From Chlorobiaceae bacterium (GTDB lineage: Bacteria; Bacteroidota; Chlorobiia; Chlorobiales; Chlorobiaceae): a DNA stretch of 8,718 nt. Numbering within the stretch: the stretch's first letter is position 1; each line of letters opens with the position of its first letter. Shown here piece after piece: positions 6,895-8,718 of this stretch. The stretch spans positions 1 to 8,718 of the forward strand of contig JAAXUM010000054.1 of NCBI GenBank assembly GCA_013336025.1, written 5' to 3'. Position numbers and translations under genes: made by a program. The notes under the pieces are model-generated. The model ran no database searches, had not been told where the DNA came from, and worked only from the letters and a program-made list of their open reading frames with translations.

Positions 6895-7819
6895 CGATCT
6901 TTTTAATGATATAGGGTTTCTTGTTCTGTGATTCGTAGTAGGTGCGCATGATGAATTCGGCAATAAATCCGGTGGTAATCAACTGAATTCCGATAAAGGT
7001 AAGAATCACGCCAAGGGTCAAAAGGGGTCTGCCGCCGATCTCATGGCCGAGAATTTTCAGGGTGACCAGGTAAATGTTTATGGCAAGACCTAAAAACAGG
7101 GTTGAAAAACCAAGGGAGCCAAACAGGTGCATGGGTTTTTGGCTGTATTTCTGAAAAAAAACCATGAATAACAGATCACTCAGCACCTTGAAGGTTCTTC
7201 CTATACCATATTTCGATTCTCCGAACTGCCTCGGGTGGTGGCGAACGTCAACCTCTTCCATTTTTGCTCCGTAAAGCTGAACAAGAACGGGAATAAACCG
7301 GTGCAGTTCGCCGTAAAGACCGAGATTTTTTGCGACATCTTTTTTAAAGATCTTCAGCGTACATCCGTAATCATGGATATGCACACCGGTGATGTTCCGG
7401 ATGATCGCGTTGGCAATGGCGCTTGGAACTTTTCTCAACACCATGCCGTCCTTTCTGTTCGCTCTTCTTCCTGCAACCACATCGAGATCATGGTCATAAA
7501 GGTAGCGCATCATCATGGGAATATCTCCCGGGTCGTTCTGCAGGTCGCCGTCAAGAGTGGCAATCAGTTCACCGTGAGCACTGTCGATACCTGCCGCCAT
7601 GGCGGTTGTCTGGCCGTAGTTTTTGTTCAGGACAACCAGTCGTGCATTCAGCGGAGCAAAGGCCTCTATTTCGGCCACGGTACCGTCCGTTGAACCGTCA
7701 TCGACAAGAATGATCTCGTGATCAATTGAACCGAGTGCAGCCGAAAGGGCATCAAACAGAGGTTTGATGTTTTTTTCCTCGTTCATGACCGGAATGACAA
7801 CCGAAAGTTTGATGGTCAC
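6881..7819 (-). CDS. GT2 polyprenyl-phosphate glycosyltransferase with two membrane helices
   Basis: A 312-residue family 2 glycosyltransferase of the DPM1/ArnC/GtrB type, expected to move a sugar from a nucleotide donor to a polyprenyl phosphate on the cytoplasmic face. Seen motifs: SVVIPVMNEE at 6-15, LVDDGSTDGT at 38-47 (nucleotide-binding Asp40-Asp41), NYGQTTAMAAG at 67-77, TLDGDLQNDP at 88-97 (metal-binding DxD-like), HRFIP at 173-177 and RQFGESKYG at 197-205. Two membrane helices follow, at about 232-256 and 265-293, as in ArnC and GtrB. The start is a GTG at 7819, only 8 nt after the stop of the upstream GT39 gene and with no clear Shine-Dalgarno, so translation is probably coupled. 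The sugar donor cannot be told from sequence. In the same operon are a GT39 enzyme that would use the lipid-linked sugar and an LPG_synthase_TM protein. Confidence 0.92.
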   Translation of the reverse strand: MTIKLSVVIPVMNEEKNIKPLFDALSAALGSIDHEIILVDDGSTDGTVAEIEAFAPLNARLVVLNKNYGQTTAMAAGIDSAHGELIATLDGDLQNDPGDIPMMMRYLYDHDLDVVAGRRANRKDGMVLRKVPSAIANAIIRNITGVHIHDYGCTLKIFKKDVAKNLGLYGELHRFIPVLVQLYGAKMEEVDVRHHPRQFGESKYGIGRTFKVLSDLLFMVFFQKYSQKPMHLFGSLGFSTLFLGLAINIYLVTLKILGHEIGGRPLLTLGVILTFIGIQLITTGFIAEFIMRTYYESQNKKPYIIKKIVGKD

Positions 7820-7827
7820 GGAATCGT

Positions 7828-8718
7828 TTATTTATTGTTTACCAGTACAATGCCGTGCTTCTGGTAGAGTACATCAGGATTGTCAAGCCCTGGAAGGTAT
7901 TTGACGGTTGTAAGCACGATATCGCCCTTTTCGGGAGCTCGTCTCTCTGCAAAAGTTCCGGAATATACGAAAAAAGAGGGGTAATAGACTTTCCACATCA
8001 CAACTTTATACCCCTCCTTTCTGGCAAGATTTGCCGCTTCCCTGACCGGTATCTGCAGGAGTTCGGCTGCAACGGGCATCAGGAAGAGATTCACCAGCAG
8101 CGTGAGAACAACACCCTGCGCGATCAGTCTCCATGAAAGGTTCAGCGCAGGAATCGTTATCGTGGCAACAAGGAGCAGCGCGGTCATCCCGATGACCATG
8201 AGATATGTACTATCGAGCATGATACGGGCATCATGCAGGATTGCGGAGATATAGGCATCATCAATCCGTTCCATTGCCACGGGAAGAGCAGAGGGCAGGG
8301 CCCCCAGGAGGATGATAAAGAGCAGAGGCCATACCACCAGCAGTTTCGGGTGTTTGCCGGAATCGAATACCCTTGCCATCAGGAGAAAAAGAGGTGTGTA
8401 TCCGTAGATCATGTAGTGTGGCAGTTTGGTGCCGGAGAGCGAAAAAAAGATGAATACAAAGCCGAACCAGATTGCAAGAAAAATGTTGAGCGGTTCTGCA
8501 AGCAGCTTTTTCAGGTTGAAGAGCGTGGTGAACAGGAGGCCGGTGAAGGGCATGAGTCCCAGAAGAATGACCGGAAAATAGTAGAAGAGGGATCCGGAAT
8601 GTCCTTCGAGCGAGGAGTTGAAACGGTTGATGTTATGCTTGAAAAAAAAGCCCTGAATAAAGGCCATGCCCTGATCGAGGTACTCAAGCGTGTACCACGG
8701 CATCACAATAAGAAGAAA
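7828..8718 (-). CDS. ArnT-like GT39 (PMT family) membrane glycosyltransferase, C-terminal part
   Basis: The last 296 or so codons of a longer gene. The frame stays open to the window edge (FLLIV before MPWY), so the ATG at 8706 is not taken as the start; roughly the first 200-250 residues, including the catalytic N-terminal loop, lie outside. ArnT/GT39 features visible are MPWYTLEY near the cut, FFFKHNINRF, and FSLSGTKLPHYMIYGYTPLFLL, the pattern shared by bacterial lipid A 4-amino-4-deoxy-arabinose transferase ArnT and related enzymes. Several hydrophobic helices follow, then a soluble, probably periplasmic tail (about the last 65 residues). Such enzymes transfer a sugar from polyprenyl phosphate to lipid A or another envelope acceptor on the periplasmic side. 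It precedes the GT2 gene by 8 nt, and the pair is a typical supply-and-use arrangement. The acceptor and sugar are unknown. Confidence 0.85.
   Translation of the reverse strand, partial: FLLIVMPWYTLEYLDQGMAFIQGFFFKHNINRFNSSLEGHSGSLFYYFPVILLGLMPFTGLLFTTLFNLKKLLAEPLNIFLAIWFGFVFIFFSLSGTKLPHYMIYGYTPLFLLMARVFDSGKHPKLLVVWPLLFIILLGALPSALPVAMERIDDAYISAILHDARIMLDSTYLMVIGMTALLLVATITIPALNLSWRLIAQGVVLTLLVNLFLMPVAAELLQIPVREAANLARKEGYKVVMWKVYYPSFFVYSGTFAERRAPEKGDIVLTTVKYLPGLDNPDVLYQKHGIVLVNNK

Noticed and set aside
1..8718. CRISPR array, insertion sequence, tRNA or toxin-antitoxin pair
   Set aside because: No spaced direct repeats, transposase motifs, tRNA cloverleaf or paired small genes are visible; nearly all coding space is taken by recognisable chromosomal genes.

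Overview
The window looks like chromosomal DNA from a green sulfur bacterium (Chlorobiaceae: Chlorobium, Pelodictyon or Prosthecochloris type). The main reason is recognition: the class I fructose-1,6-bisphosphatase, the RecJ and the YmdB-type phosphoesterase read like the versions I know from that group. Base composition is moderate, with AT-rich gaps. No search was run, so the taxonomy is a judgement. I see no rRNA, tRNA, CRISPR array, transposase or phage gene.

Layout, left to right. (1) 1-612: the end of a plus-strand gene and a complete minus-strand gene converge. Both encode the same C-terminus of an exported DsrE-family protein, and 71 bp of each are exact inverted copies (1-71 and 129-199). 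A minus-strand terminator lies between them. (2) 613-961: an AT-rich gap with a candidate promoter and an operator-like inverted repeat. (3) 962-1870, minus: a pirin-family cupin protein. (4) 2112-2927, plus: a YmdB/TIGR00282-type metallophosphoesterase, converging on (5) 3081-4079, minus: class I fructose-1,6-bisphosphatase, with a strong two-way terminator between them. (6) 4281-6005, plus: single-strand exonuclease RecJ, divergent from fbp. (7) 5977-8718, minus: a tightly packed operon, read right to left, of an ArnT-like GT39 membrane glycosyltransferase (5' end cut by the window), a GT2 polyprenyl-phosphate sugar transferase with two membrane helices, and an LPG_synthase_TM/UPF0104 polytopic membrane protein. 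Its last gene overlaps the end of recJ tail to tail by 29 bp.

How they fit together. Most are unrelated single-gene units for central carbon metabolism (fbp, probably gluconeogenesis from reverse-TCA-cycle products), DNA repair (recJ), and possible sulfur-related, redox or signalling roles (DsrE-like, pirin, YmdB-like). The one clear functional unit is the right-hand operon. It has the parts to load a sugar onto a lipid carrier in the cytoplasm (GT2) and transfer it to an envelope acceptor on the periplasmic side (GT39). The third membrane protein is a candidate for moving the lipid-linked sugar across the membrane or for a related step.

I found no convincing new defence or mobile system. 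The most unusual structures are the inverted DsrE-gene duplication at the left edge and the composition of the three-gene envelope glycosylation operon.
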